This document shows positions 1 through 7,578 of a stretch of DNA of 21,399 nt, piece after piece. Source of the DNA: a virus; IMG/VR virus record IMGVR_UViG_3300017788_000209, positions 1-21,399 of that record. One strand, given 5' to 3'. The notes under the pieces are model-generated. The model was not told the origin of the DNA. It did not search any database and worked only from the letters and a program-made list of their open reading frames with translations. Position numbers and translations under genes: made by a program. Each line of letters starts with the position of its first letter. The stretch's first letter is position 1.

Positions 1-18
1 AAAAAAGGAGCTTTGTAA

Positions 19-1065
19 ATGTCTAAATCCAGTTTCGTTCGTATCCGTTCTGGCGCTTACCGTACCCATGATGTGTCGGGCCAAGTGTTCCAGCTGGTAG
101 AGCAATTCAAGCAAACTGCCAAAGGTGGCTATGTTACCGTGAAGAACGGTGGACGCTTTCCTGGCTTTCCCGAAGAAATCCGTGTGAAAGTCGAAGGCAT
201 GACTGACTATGAGTTTGTGGGTGCCGAAGAGTTTGATGGCGAAGTAGCAGCCGTGGACGCAGATGTGCAGGGTGCTATCAACGACAGCAAAACAGATGAC
301 GAGCGCATGGTCGAAATTGGCGAGCGTTTTGAGATCTTGCACGACATGACCAAGGCCTGTGTAAACGGTGAGATCCGTGCCATGATCGTGTCAGGTCCCC
401 CGGGAGTAGGCAAATCTTACGGTGTGGAGCAAGAGATTGAAAAAGTGCAGATGATGCAGATGCTGGGTAGCAACCGACTGCGAGCTGAAGTGGTCAAAGG
501 TTCAGCCAGTCCTATCGGCCTGTACCAGACCCTGTACAAGTATTCCGATCCCAATTGCGTGGTGGTGTTTGACGACTGCGACTCAATCCTGCTTGATGAC
601 GTTTCGTTGAACCTGCTGAAAGGTGCGCTGGACTCAGGCAAGAAGCGCAAGATTTCCTGGTTGAGCGAAAGCCGTGTGCTCAAAGAAGAAGGGATTCCGG
701 ACAGCTTTGAGTTCAAAGGCTCGGTGATCTTTATCACCAACCTTAAGTTTGACAAGATGAAGAGCCAGAAGCTGAAGGATCACTTGGACGCACTCCAGAG
801 CCGATGCCATTATTTGGATCTAACCCTGGACACCATGCGTGACAAAGTGTTGCGCATCAAGCAGATCGCCAAAACAGGCGAGCTGTTCCAGGACATGGAC
901 ATCACTGATGCTGGCTCAGACGAGATAATTGAGTTCATGGACGCCAACAAAAACAGCCTGCGCGAGGTGAGCTTGCGCATGGCGATCAAGGTGGCTCAAC
1001 TGTACAACAGTTTCCCCAACCGTTGGAAGGCAATGGCTCAGACCACTTGCATGAAGATGGCGTAA
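19..1065 (+). CDS. AAA+ ATPase, phage type, function unknown
   Basis: A 348-residue P-loop ATPase. The N-terminal 100 residues are not recognised. Walker A is GPPGVGKS at residues 126-133, Walker B is VVVFDDCD at 181-188, and a sensor-1-like strand VIFITN lies at 236-241, followed by an Arg-bearing helical C-terminus that suits an AAA+ lid. The order and spacing fit a single-domain AAA+ protein. Similar standalone ATPases are common in T4-like environmental phages, but I know of no assigned substrate; remodelling of a DNA or protein complex is only inference. The start is set by an AAGGAG Shine-Dalgarno just upstream, one of the strongest in the window, so high translation is likely. It stands alone: the gene is closed downstream by hairpins and a terminator before the next promoter. 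The ATPase call is firm, the role open. Confidence 0.85.
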   Translation: MSKSSFVRIRSGAYRTHDVSGQVFQLVEQFKQTAKGGYVTVKNGGRFPGFPEEIRVKVEGMTDYEFVGAEEFDGEVAAVDADVQGAINDSKTDDERMVEIGERFEILHDMTKACVNGEIRAMIVSGPPGVGKSYGVEQEIEKVQMMQMLGSNRLRAEVVKGSASPIGLYQTLYKYSDPNCVVVFDDCDSILLDDVSLNLLKGALDSGKKRKISWLSESRVLKEEGIPDSFEFKGSVIFITNLKFDKMKSQKLKDHLDALQSRCHYLDLTLDTMRDKVLRIKQIAKTGELFQDMDITDAGSDEIIEFMDANKNSLREVSLRMAIKVAQLYNSFPNRWKAMAQTTCMKMA

Positions 1066-1071
1066 AGAATT

Positions 1072-1126
1072 AAGCGGGCATCGTCCCGCTTGATGGTTGT
1101 GGTTTGATAGCTCCTTTCCACAATCA
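1072..1126 (+). other. two stem-loops after the AAA+ gene
   Basis: Two hairpins follow the stop codon. The first pairs AAGCGGG (1072-1078) with CCCGCTT (1085-1091) around a 6-base loop. The second pairs 1094-1102 with 1118-1126 (nine pairs, one of them G-U) around a 15-base loop. Neither has a U tract, so they are not complete terminators alone. They may protect the 3' end of the ATPase mRNA or act with the terminator that follows. Confidence 0.5.
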
Positions 1127-1135
1127 ACTTTTAAG

Positions 1136-1165
1136 CCCTGCTACCAAAATAGCAGGGTTTTTTTT
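1136..1165 (+). terminator. Rho-independent terminator of the AAA+ gene
   Basis: Perfect 8-bp stem CCCTGCTA (1136-1143) / TAGCAGGG (1150-1157), a 6-base loop and a run of eight T (1158-1165). The last T residues of the tract also form the start of the next promoter's -35 box TTGACT, so termination and initiation signals overlap. Confidence 0.92.
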
Positions 1166-1193
1166 GACTTTGTGCTGTGCATGATGCTATACT
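1164..1193 (+). promoter_or_regulatory. sigma70-like promoter giving a leaderless transcript
   Basis: -35 TTGACT (1164-1169), 18-base spacer, -10 TATACT (1188-1193). The start codon ATG begins at 1200, seven bases after the -10 box, so the expected transcription start falls on or beside the A of the start codon. No Shine-Dalgarno could be present in such an mRNA. Confidence 0.72.
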
Positions 1194-1199
1194 TCTATC

Positions 1200-2357
1200 A
1201 TGAAAACCTTCTCTACTGTTGAAGACTACCTAGAAGTGATCTCCGGCAAACGAGATATCACTGGTGCGATAAGTTCGAACGCTGCAAACTTTTTTGGGTT
1301 CCATGAGTTCAAACCCATCGTCAGTCTGGCCAGATATGATGTGAACTTCCTGGACAGCGTGACCGACAGCACACTTGGCGGCAGCGCACTCACGGACCGG
1401 CAAGCAGAACTGGCCGTGCGCATCATCCAAAAGTACCAACGACAGTTGGTTCAAAAGGGCATAGACACATCACCATTGTTGTCGCCCCAGTACAGGAATT
1501 CACTGAGATATATTGACCGCACACGACGTTGTTACATCGACAGAGAACAGTTAGTGGTCCGATTTCCTTATGACAGCGCCATGATACAACAGCTGAGAGA
1601 TCTGTTGCAAAGCAGACAAGGGGCAGCCAAGTTTGATAAAAGCAGGAAAGAGTGGATCATCGCGCCTAGCGAATATAACATAAACTTTGTTGTTGCCTGG
1701 GCACAAGCTCATTCGTTCGATATCGATCCTGAACTGCACAAGCTGATGGATGAAATCCTGTTGATGGAAAAACAGGAATATTTGATTCAGCTGAGACACA
1801 CCGATTCAGATGACCTTGAGATCACGCATGCAGAACAGAGCCTCTTGGATCACATACACCGATTGGGCATGCGATTGACTTGGGATCATGTGTTAGGATT
1901 GGTAGATTTGGCTCCAGTGCTGGGCTACACTGTGCATGAAGATGTGATCCGGCGATTAGAAAGCTCAATAGGTAGCGATGTATTAGTGTTTGCTCTAAAT
2001 CGTTTCTATGAATTGTCGGGCGATCATGCCCAGTTGCATCGTGTGTTACGCTATGCTCGCCTGGTAAATAGATTGCCTGTGGTGGTATTTGACAGTTCAG
2101 CCAACAGTAGTATCGATGCCTATCGACAATTGCTAGAGCCGGAGGATGAATCTAGGCTGTTGGTACTAGGCAATCATGCCATAGACGATTGGTCAAGTGT
2201 GCAGGCCGACATTGTGTTTGCCAATCGCGTGCCTAAAGTTCCGGGACCAATTCCTCTATTGCTAAGTCATAACGGCATTCTGGTGGGCGGCGAAAAACAG
2301 ATGATGCTACAAAACAGCGAAAAGATCATATATTTCGAAAAGAAACTGACCCCTTGA
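1200..2357 (+). CDS. HARP-like-domain protein without helicase motor
   Basis: A 385-residue protein. Residues 61-110 contain a TDRQAELAVRII..KYQRQL pattern followed by an IDR..R stretch. Residues about 117-175 read like the HARP domain that precedes SNF2-type annealing helicases such as SMARCAL1: a strand LVVRFPYD, a helix with IQQLRDLL, then AKFDKSRKEWII and an E-Y-x helix. The C-terminal third (PVVVFDSSANSS, LLVLGN, IPLLLSHNGILVGG) alternates strands and helices like a degenerate Rossmann or helicase C-domain, but no Walker A, DExH or motif VI is present. A DNA-binding or repair accessory role, perhaps beside the UvsW helicase encoded downstream, is inference. The start is fixed by the leaderless promoter and the absence of any upstream in-frame alternative with a ribosome site. 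Confidence 0.75.
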   Translation: MKTFSTVEDYLEVISGKRDITGAISSNAANFFGFHEFKPIVSLARYDVNFLDSVTDSTLGGSALTDRQAELAVRIIQKYQRQLVQKGIDTSPLLSPQYRNSLRYIDRTRRCYIDREQLVVRFPYDSAMIQQLRDLLQSRQGAAKFDKSRKEWIIAPSEYNINFVVAWAQAHSFDIDPELHKLMDEILLMEKQEYLIQLRHTDSDDLEITHAEQSLLDHIHRLGMRLTWDHVLGLVDLAPVLGYTVHEDVIRRLESSIGSDVLVFALNRFYELSGDHAQLHRVLRYARLVNRLPVVVFDSSANSSIDAYRQLLEPEDESRLLVLGNHAIDDWSSVQADIVFANRVPKVPGPIPLLLSHNGILVGGEKQMMLQNSEKIIYFEKKLTP

Positions 2358-2382
2358 CTTTGATACGCTGTAATGTTAAAGT
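2354..2382 (+). promoter_or_regulatory. sigma70-like promoter giving a leaderless transcript
   Basis: -35 TTGACT (2354-2359), 17-base spacer, -10 TAAAGT (2377-2382). The next start codon lies at 2389, again about seven bases beyond the -10 box. The -35 region TTGACTTTG is identical to the one at 1164, and it overlaps the stop codon of the preceding gene. Confidence 0.6.
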
Positions 2383-2388
2383 AAACTT

Positions 2389-3204
2389 ATGATAGCTACA
2401 ATGAAACTGGTGTTTGCCAACAATCAGGTTTTTGATCTTGGCTTGTATTCTAGTGCGCTTGCCGATGTCTACAAGAAAATTTACAAACATCTCTGTCATG
2501 TGGAATTGCGATTCCGCCCTTGGGACAATCCCTATTACCTTGACAGTTTGACACATGAGCAGGTGGTTGATCAGCTGACCTTTTATGGCAGTCAGGTGTG
2601 CGTGACCGTTGATCGATCCAGGTGTATGGCTCGCGATCAGCAGTATCTAAATCAACTGCATAAAATTTATGAAGACAACTATCAAGGACAACCACAGTGG
2701 CTTGACTATCACGAGCATGTTCATCTTTGCGAGCCCAGAGTTGGGCTGAAATTCAAAGTTTTAGAAATTGACTTTAGAGAAAAAGCAGGCTTGTTGGAAC
2801 GACAGTTTGATCCAGCGTGGCTTGAGCACAGCACCACGCAGGTAAAGGCAGGAGATGTCTATGTCACCTGGGCTGAGTTGGGAAAGACTCCTTATCGATA
2901 TTGGAAAGATCAGGAGCCAGAGGATATCAAACGCATGTGTGTATTGGCCAAACCTTGGCTCAAATTGCGACCCAAGATTAAAATCGCCATGCAAGACATA
3001 GACCTGTTGGACAACCCTGACATAGAAGCTTTTGAGTCATGGTGGAAAACCTACGAGCGTGAGTGGTGCAATCATTGGCATCTATCGTCGTGGTCAGTGC
3101 AGGATATTTTTGCGCATTCAGTATTTGGACATATAGAAAACTTGCGCACAATAAAATCTCTATTGCAAAGTGGAGTCAGTCCTGTTGGGATATCGATCAC
3201 GTGA
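2389..3204 (+). CDS. conserved-looking phage protein of unknown function
   Basis: A 271-residue soluble protein I do not recognise. It is rich in Trp, Tyr and His (for example WLDYHEHVHLCEP near 104-116 and WWKTYEREWCNHWHLSSW near 218-235), with no membrane segment, Walker motif or metal cluster I can name. The C-terminus (LKSLLQSG.. type, ending GVSPVGISIT) looks like a short helical tail. ATG 2389 is chosen because the promoter's -10 box lies seven bases upstream; a second in-frame ATG at 2401 is possible. It overlaps the next gene by four bases (GTGA), so it is the first member of a coupled three-gene unit that ends in a 2-oxoglutarate oxygenase. Confidence 0.72.
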   Translation: MIATMKLVFANNQVFDLGLYSSALADVYKKIYKHLCHVELRFRPWDNPYYLDSLTHEQVVDQLTFYGSQVCVTVDRSRCMARDQQYLNQLHKIYEDNYQGQPQWLDYHEHVHLCEPRVGLKFKVLEIDFREKAGLLERQFDPAWLEHSTTQVKAGDVYVTWAELGKTPYRYWKDQEPEDIKRMCVLAKPWLKLRPKIKIAMQDIDLLDNPDIEAFESWWKTYEREWCNHWHLSSWSVQDIFAHSVFGHIENLRTIKSLLQSGVSPVGISIT

Positions 3205-4343
3205 CATGGCCTGTGGTGATCAAAGCAGGTGCCAGCTTACATCAAACGCTGGCTACCGTAAGGTTTGACCGTTGGGGATCCCCCACCCAGCAAACTGTAT
3301 TTGTCTGCGATACATGGCCAGCTGGACTGACCTGGGCCAAAGACCAAGGGCATCGTCATGCATTGTTTGTCAACAGCGGTACAGTATTCACTAATTGGGA
3401 TGATTTCTGTCAGCTGGTCAACAACTACCCGCATCAAGGATTGATTGGACATCTTATCGCTCGTGCTGACACACCGCTGTACCTGGATGATCAGTGTTGG
3501 TTCATGGACCTTGATCTATTTGATGTTAGTGATTGGTCTGCCACGCATGTGTGTCATCCTCAAGCAGTGCGAAGTGAACAGAACTTGCATGACGACTACA
3601 CACCTTTGTGGGTACGGCCAGGCGCGGTATCTGCAACCGTCGAGATCAGTCATTTTACTCAAGTGTGGATCGCCCGACAACTTAACCTCAACCGGCTGAT
3701 CGTTAACTGGAACAATGCCTGTAGAGATATCAAACACTACATGTACGACAATCAGTTGCCCAAAAACATGTTCCGGGACTATGATGATCTGGCCACGAAT
3801 CAACTGTGGTTGTTTAACAATGAACCAATGGTTATGATCAATCAACCTTGTTTGGTTTCTCCAGGCTCAGGTCTGTCGTGGATATTAAATATTATCCAAC
3901 CTCGGACAGAACGCATGCACATGGTAGACATCAGTCGAGCACAAATAAACTTTTGCCAGCACCTGTGGCAACACTGGGATGGAACTGACTATGGCACAGT
4001 GGCCTGGAATTTTGTGCAAGAAAATAACATAATCCATTGCCAATTCGATCGAACTGATCTATCTGCCATGGATCGTGCCAGGCTGAAAGGCCGGACCAGA
4101 TTCATTGACTATGTCAACACGGTGTTCGCAAAACTGGTACCTGATACGTTTAGTGAGCAATGGCAACAGGCAAGACGTGACAAAACTGTTGTCTTCTATA
4201 ATGACAGTTTGCTTGATTGGGTGATCAACAATACTGCTGTGGACTATGACCATGTGTGGGAATCAAATGTCCTTGATTACAAGTGGACTCTGTTGCATTC
4301 TACACCTGAGCAATTTGAATTGTACAAGGCTCGACGCCGATGA
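3201..4343 (+). CDS. unknown protein; possible glycosyltransferase-like plus methyltransferase-like halves
   Basis: A 380-residue protein when started at the GTG at 3201, which overlaps the upstream stop codon as GTGA; the frame stays open further upstream inside the previous gene, but a coupled start is more plausible. The N-terminal half has alternating strands and a WFMDLDLFD segment whose D-x-D resembles the metal site of GT-A glycosyltransferases. The second half has CLVSPGSGLSW followed by MHMVDISRAQINFC and a WDG.DY segment, a pattern like the glycine loop and acidic strand end of class I SAM-dependent methyltransferases. Both readings are weak and rest on short motifs. ATGA overlap with the oxygenase gene downstream suggests the products act in one modification pathway. 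Confidence 0.7.
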   Translation: MTWPVVIKAGASLHQTLATVRFDRWGSPTQQTVFVCDTWPAGLTWAKDQGHRHALFVNSGTVFTNWDDFCQLVNNYPHQGLIGHLIARADTPLYLDDQCWFMDLDLFDVSDWSATHVCHPQAVRSEQNLHDDYTPLWVRPGAVSATVEISHFTQVWIARQLNLNRLIVNWNNACRDIKHYMYDNQLPKNMFRDYDDLATNQLWLFNNEPMVMINQPCLVSPGSGLSWILNIIQPRTERMHMVDISRAQINFCQHLWQHWDGTDYGTVAWNFVQENNIIHCQFDRTDLSAMDRARLKGRTRFIDYVNTVFAKLVPDTFSEQWQQARRDKTVVFYNDSLLDWVINNTAVDYDHVWESNVLDYKWTLLHSTPEQFELYKARRR

Positions 4344-5044
4344 AATATCAAGTCAGTCAAGCGATGTTCCGGCGCTTCAGGCAACATCAACCTGCTTTAC
4401 CTGCCTACAATGCGTCAGCTTCCTTTGGATGGATACAACACCAGTCTGGTTTGCCTTGGTTGAAGTTGGACATCAAAGTCCCTTACCAAATCATACTGTC
4501 AGAGATACCCAACATCCAATCACATCTGACAGCACATCGACAGGATCTCGACGAGCACAAAGGTTGGTACAGTTTCTGTTTGCACGGGAAAAGTTATGAC
4601 GCTACTAGAGAAGATGAGCACTACGATGACCTGCGCCCATACACATGGACCGCAGAAGCCGAACAATTCATGCCCAAAACTGTGGATTACTTCAAACAGC
4701 ATTGGCCCGGTGCCGAATATCAGCGTGTTAGAATCATGTTGTTGGAACCTGGAGGCTATATTACTGTACATCGGGACTGCACCCAGCCTCGGCTATATCC
4801 TATCAACATCGCTGTTACCCAGCCACAAGACTGTAGTTTTGTCATGGAAAACCACGGAGTGATACCTTTCGAACCGGGCGACTGCTATTGGCTAGATGTG
4901 AGCAATCGGCACGTGGTATTCAATCACAGTGATCAACCAAGATGGCATATCATTGTCCATCAGGACGTGGAACATCTGCAGTTTCAGAGTCTGGTTGCGA
5001 ATTCATACAAAAGACTATATAATAACAATCATGACAACGGCTAA
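4340..5044 (+). CDS. aspartyl/asparaginyl beta-hydroxylase-like 2-oxoglutarate/Fe(II) oxygenase
   Basis: A 234-residue protein whose C-terminal half matches the AspH-type double-stranded beta-helix. GGYITVHRD places the first iron ligand at H144 (D146 close by). RHVVFNHSDQPRWHIIVH places the second ligand at H191 and the 2-oxoglutarate-binding Arg at R201; the ten-residue His-to-Arg gap is that of AspH. FEPGDCYWLD before it is the usual strand and turn. Members hydroxylate Asp/Asn side chains or related substrates; the substrate here is unknown. The ATGA overlap with the gene before it implies translational coupling. The last 50 bases of the gene contain the promoter and start codon of uvsW, an overlap of 14 bases. 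The family call is good, the role open. Confidence 0.8.
   Translation: MKYQVSQAMFRRFRQHQPALPAYNASASFGWIQHQSGLPWLKLDIKVPYQIILSEIPNIQSHLTAHRQDLDEHKGWYSFCLHGKSYDATREDEHYDDLRPYTWTAEAEQFMPKTVDYFKQHWPGAEYQRVRIMLLEPGGYITVHRDCTQPRLYPINIAVTQPQDCSFVMENHGVIPFEPGDCYWLDVSNRHVVFNHSDQPRWHIIVHQDVEHLQFQSLVANSYKRLYNNNHDNG
4995..5023 (+). promoter_or_regulatory. sigma70-like promoter inside the oxygenase gene, driving uvsW
   Basis: -35 TTGCGA (4995-5000), 17-base spacer, perfect -10 TATAAT (5018-5023). The uvsW ATG lies at 5031, seven bases after the box, so the mRNA should have no leader. The promoter sits entirely within the C-terminal codons of the preceding gene. Confidence 0.72.
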
Positions 5045-6488
5045 AATTATAATCAAGGATGAGGTCAATATCAAGATCGAGGGTCTGGATCTGACCGCTC
5101 GCAAGAACCTGGTCAATGCATTCAAATATGAAAACCCTGCGGCAAGATACTTGCCAGCGGTGCGACTGGGGCGGTGGGATGGAAAGGTGGCCTACTTCCA
5201 ATTGGGCGGGTCAACTTACGTGAATCTACTGCCTGAGATCTTGCCCATGTTGGAACAGTGGGACTACGATGTTGAGCTGGATGATCAGCGCGACTATTCC
5301 ACCACCTTTGAGTTTCAGTTAGTAACTGAAACCAGCTTCTCTCATGTGGACTGGCCCAAGAGTCATCCAGCCGCAGGTGAGCCCATTATGTTGCGTGACT
5401 ATCAGGTGGAAATCATCAATAACTTCCTGACCAATCCGCAGTGCATACAGGAAGTGGCCACTGGTGCAGGTAAGACAATCATGACAGCCGCGCTCAGCAA
5501 CGCTGTGACTCCATATGGTCGTAGCATCGTGATAGTGCCCAATAAAAGTCTTGTTACACAGACAGAAGCCGACTACATCAACATGCAACAGGATGTGGGC
5601 GTGTTCTACGGCGATAGGAAAGAGTTTGGACGACAGCACACCATCTGCACCTGGCAGAGCCTGAACGTGTTGCTCAAAAATACCAAGAACTATGAAGCTG
5701 ATATCACCATACAAGAGTTCCTTGAAGACGTTGTATGTGTTATCGTGGATGAAGTACACATGGCCAAGGCCGACGCATTGAAAACCTTGCTCACAGGCGT
5801 GTTTGCTCGAGTGCCAATACGCTGGGGACTGACTGGTACCGTGCCCAAAGAAAAGTTTGAAAGCCAAGCCTTGTTGGTAGGCCTGGGTCCTGTGATCAGC
5901 CGTCTCGGTGCCAGCGAGCTACAGCAACAGGGTGTGCTGGCACAGTGTCACGTGAACATAGTACAGCTAACCGACCATGTGGAGTACAGCAACTATCAGA
6001 GCGAACTTAAATATCTATTAGAAACTCAGGGCCGGTTGGACTTTCTGTCCAGGCTAGCCGAGACCATCCGAGAATCGGGCAATACTTTGATCTTGGTTGA
6101 TCGCGTGGCAGCAGGTAAAGCTATAACTGAAAGGATCAAAGATGCGGTATTTGTCTCAGGTGCCACGAAGGCCACGGACCGTCAGGATGAATATGACGAC
6201 GTTGCGACTAGTGACAGCAAGGTTATTGTGGCGACTTACGGTGTGGCCGCTGTGGGTATTAACATCCCTAGGATTTTTAATCTGGTTCTTCTGGAGCCCG
6301 GAAAGAGCTTTGTCCGCGTTATACAATCAATTGGACGAGGCATTAGGCGAGCACAAGACAAAGACTTCGTTCAGATCTGGGACATAACCAGCACCTGCAA
6401 GTTCGCTAAACGTCATCTTACCAAGAGAAAGGCCTACTATAGAGAAGCAAATTATCCATTTAGCGTGGAAAAAGCCGATTGGCAATAA
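5031..6488 (+). CDS. uvsW: UvsW-like superfamily 2 DNA/RNA helicase
   Basis: A 485-residue SF2 helicase. A small N-terminal domain (about 1-95; FKYENPAARYLPAVRLGRWDGK) is the DNA-binding domain typical of phage UvsW. Then follow LRDYQ (121-125), Walker A/motif I ATGAGKT (143-149), motif II VDEVH (239-243), motif III LTGT (267-270), and in the second RecA lobe LILVDR (353-358), TYGVAAVGINIP (402-413) and motif VI QSIGRGIRR (432-440). In T4, UvsW unwinds R-loops and branched recombination intermediates and helps change origin-dependent replication into recombination-dependent replication. The frame is open back to 4929, but ATG 5031 is chosen because it gives the family's normal N-terminus and has a promoter just before it. 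All catalytic motifs are intact. Confidence 0.95.
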   Translation: MTTAKIIIKDEVNIKIEGLDLTARKNLVNAFKYENPAARYLPAVRLGRWDGKVAYFQLGGSTYVNLLPEILPMLEQWDYDVELDDQRDYSTTFEFQLVTETSFSHVDWPKSHPAAGEPIMLRDYQVEIINNFLTNPQCIQEVATGAGKTIMTAALSNAVTPYGRSIVIVPNKSLVTQTEADYINMQQDVGVFYGDRKEFGRQHTICTWQSLNVLLKNTKNYEADITIQEFLEDVVCVIVDEVHMAKADALKTLLTGVFARVPIRWGLTGTVPKEKFESQALLVGLGPVISRLGASELQQQGVLAQCHVNIVQLTDHVEYSNYQSELKYLLETQGRLDFLSRLAETIRESGNTLILVDRVAAGKAITERIKDAVFVSGATKATDRQDEYDDVATSDSKVIVATYGVAAVGINIPRIFNLVLLEPGKSFVRVIQSIGRGIRRAQDKDFVQIWDITSTCKFAKRHLTKRKAYYREANYPFSVEKADWQ

Positions 6489-6499
6489 GGAAAAAACAA

Positions 6500-7000
6500 A
6501 TGAGAATACTAACTCTCGAAAACACTGCTTTTGAAATGGATGAAATTCCTGATGAAGTAGAAGACTTAAGATTTTGTGTATTTGACAATAGCAATCCCAA
6601 GGACCCAGACTATTTTTTTATTCCCTTGATATTCTTAGAAAGTTTCAACAGCCCGGCCCTGGTGTTGCGCATAGGACCGCATACGATAAAAATGCCGGTG
6701 GATTGGCAGGTATTGATTGGAGAGCCTGATCTAGGCGACTTAGAAGTAGTACCACTCACGTCTATCAACGATAGAGGATTCAGCGTGTTCTCTTTCAATC
6801 CTTTGAAAAGCTTCAAGCCTGAATTCCATCCGATAGAGATAGTTGACATCTATCACGATATCAAATGGTACTTTCCAAAACTCCGACCTGGTCAGATGTT
6901 GGCCATTCCTTTGACCACAGGAGAAAATCCTGTGTGTGCATATTTTGTCAAAGATATATCAAGGCAGTGTGAAGTGGTTGATTATGGTAAAGTTTGGTAG
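6500..7000 (+). CDS. conserved phage protein of unknown function
   Basis: A 166-residue acidic protein started at the ATG at 6500, preceded by an AAGGA ribosome site at about 6487-6491. The C-terminal half is patterned (FHPIEIVDIYHDIKWYFP, then GQMLAIPL and CAYFVKD, ending EVVDYGKVW) like a compact beta-rich domain. It has the look of a family I have seen in T4-like marine phages without a function. No catalytic motif, membrane segment or metal site is visible. It follows uvsW by 11 bases and precedes the cupin by nine, so it is probably cotranscribed with both. Confidence 0.8.
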   Translation: MRILTLENTAFEMDEIPDEVEDLRFCVFDNSNPKDPDYFFIPLIFLESFNSPALVLRIGPHTIKMPVDWQVLIGEPDLGDLEVVPLTSINDRGFSVFSFNPLKSFKPEFHPIEIVDIYHDIKWYFPKLRPGQMLAIPLTTGENPVCAYFVKDISRQCEVVDYGKVW

Positions 7001-7009
7001 GAGAAAGCG

Positions 7010-7357
7010 ATGACTAAAATCAAATATCATGTGCATGACATTGGCGGAGAAGTTGTAAAGGACAACGAGACCTATGTACTCAAGGACAATAAAATCTTGA
7101 ACAATCTCGTGCTCAGCAGCACCTGGCTGTATCGTGGACAGCAGACTCGTGGACATCGTCATGAGGGACAGGAAGAAGTTTACTTTTTTGTTCAAGGTCG
7201 TGGACACATGATAGTTGGCGATGAAACAGACCAACCGTTCGCAGTTGGCCCGGGCGATGTTGTACTAATTCCCGATGGTGCTTTCCATCGCGTGATCAAC
7301 GACGGTGACGGCCACATGCTGTTCAACTGTGTGTTTGATGGCAAACGAAATCACTGA
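7010..7357 (+). CDS. small single-domain cupin
   Basis: A 115-residue protein with both classical cupin motifs. Motif 1 is GHRHEGQEEVYFFVQG (48-63), giving metal ligands H49, H51 and E55 or E56. Motif 2 is GDVVLIPDGAFHRVIN (82-97), giving H93. It is about the minimum size of a one-domain cupin, so probably a dimer. Cupins of this type bind a metal and a small polar ligand (sugar phosphate isomerase-like or sensor-like); which one cannot be told. An AGGAGA ribosome site lies nine bases upstream. It shares one base with the next gene (TGATG), an arrangement that favours re-initiation. Confidence 0.88.
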   Translation: MTKIKYHVHDIGGEVVKDNETYVLKDNKILNNLVLSSTWLYRGQQTRGHRHEGQEEVYFFVQGRGHMIVGDETDQPFAVGPGDVVLIPDGAFHRVINDGDGHMLFNCVFDGKRNH

Positions 7358-7578
7358 TGATCATCCAGAATATCACTACAGTTAATATCCACCACGGTGT
7401 GGATGAGCATGAGGTTTGGATCAAACATCCGGACCTTAAAGAAATGGTCCGGGCCGACAGTTTATACGATCTGCCTGAGCTGATGGATGCAATGTTTCGA
7501 GCACCATACAATCCTGCCTTGCAAGATGCCTTGGATCGTGTTAAAATAGTCTACAGATTAAGCAAAAATAATGAGTGA
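7357..7578 (+). CDS. small unknown protein
   Basis: A 73-residue protein, not recognised. It is moderately acidic, with a helical C-terminus (NPALQDALDRVKIVYRL). It is kept as a gene because it fills exactly the space between its neighbours: one base of overlap with the cupin stop codon (TGATG) and eight bases (ATGAGTGA) with the following gene. No domain or motif is visible. Confidence 0.65.
   Translation: MIIQNITTVNIHHGVDEHEVWIKHPDLKEMVRADSLYDLPELMDAMFRAPYNPALQDALDRVKIVYRLSKNNE

Noticed and set aside
3063-3200. Upstream start of the 380-residue protein inside the preceding gene
   Set aside because: An overlap of about 140 bases is unlike the compact 1-38 base overlaps elsewhere; the GTGA junction at 3201 is a better start.
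4246-4599. 117-residue plus-strand open frame across the end of one gene and the start of the oxygenase gene
   Set aside because: It is out of frame with two supported genes joined by ATGA and has no ribosome site or domain.
4929-5030. N-terminal extension of UvsW
   Set aside because: The frame is open, but the extra 34 residues lie upstream of the promoter and of the normal family N-terminus.
5319-5867. 182-residue open frame on the minus strand
   Set aside because: It lies fully inside uvsW, whose helicase motifs are unambiguous there, and its own translation shows no domain and no ribosome site.
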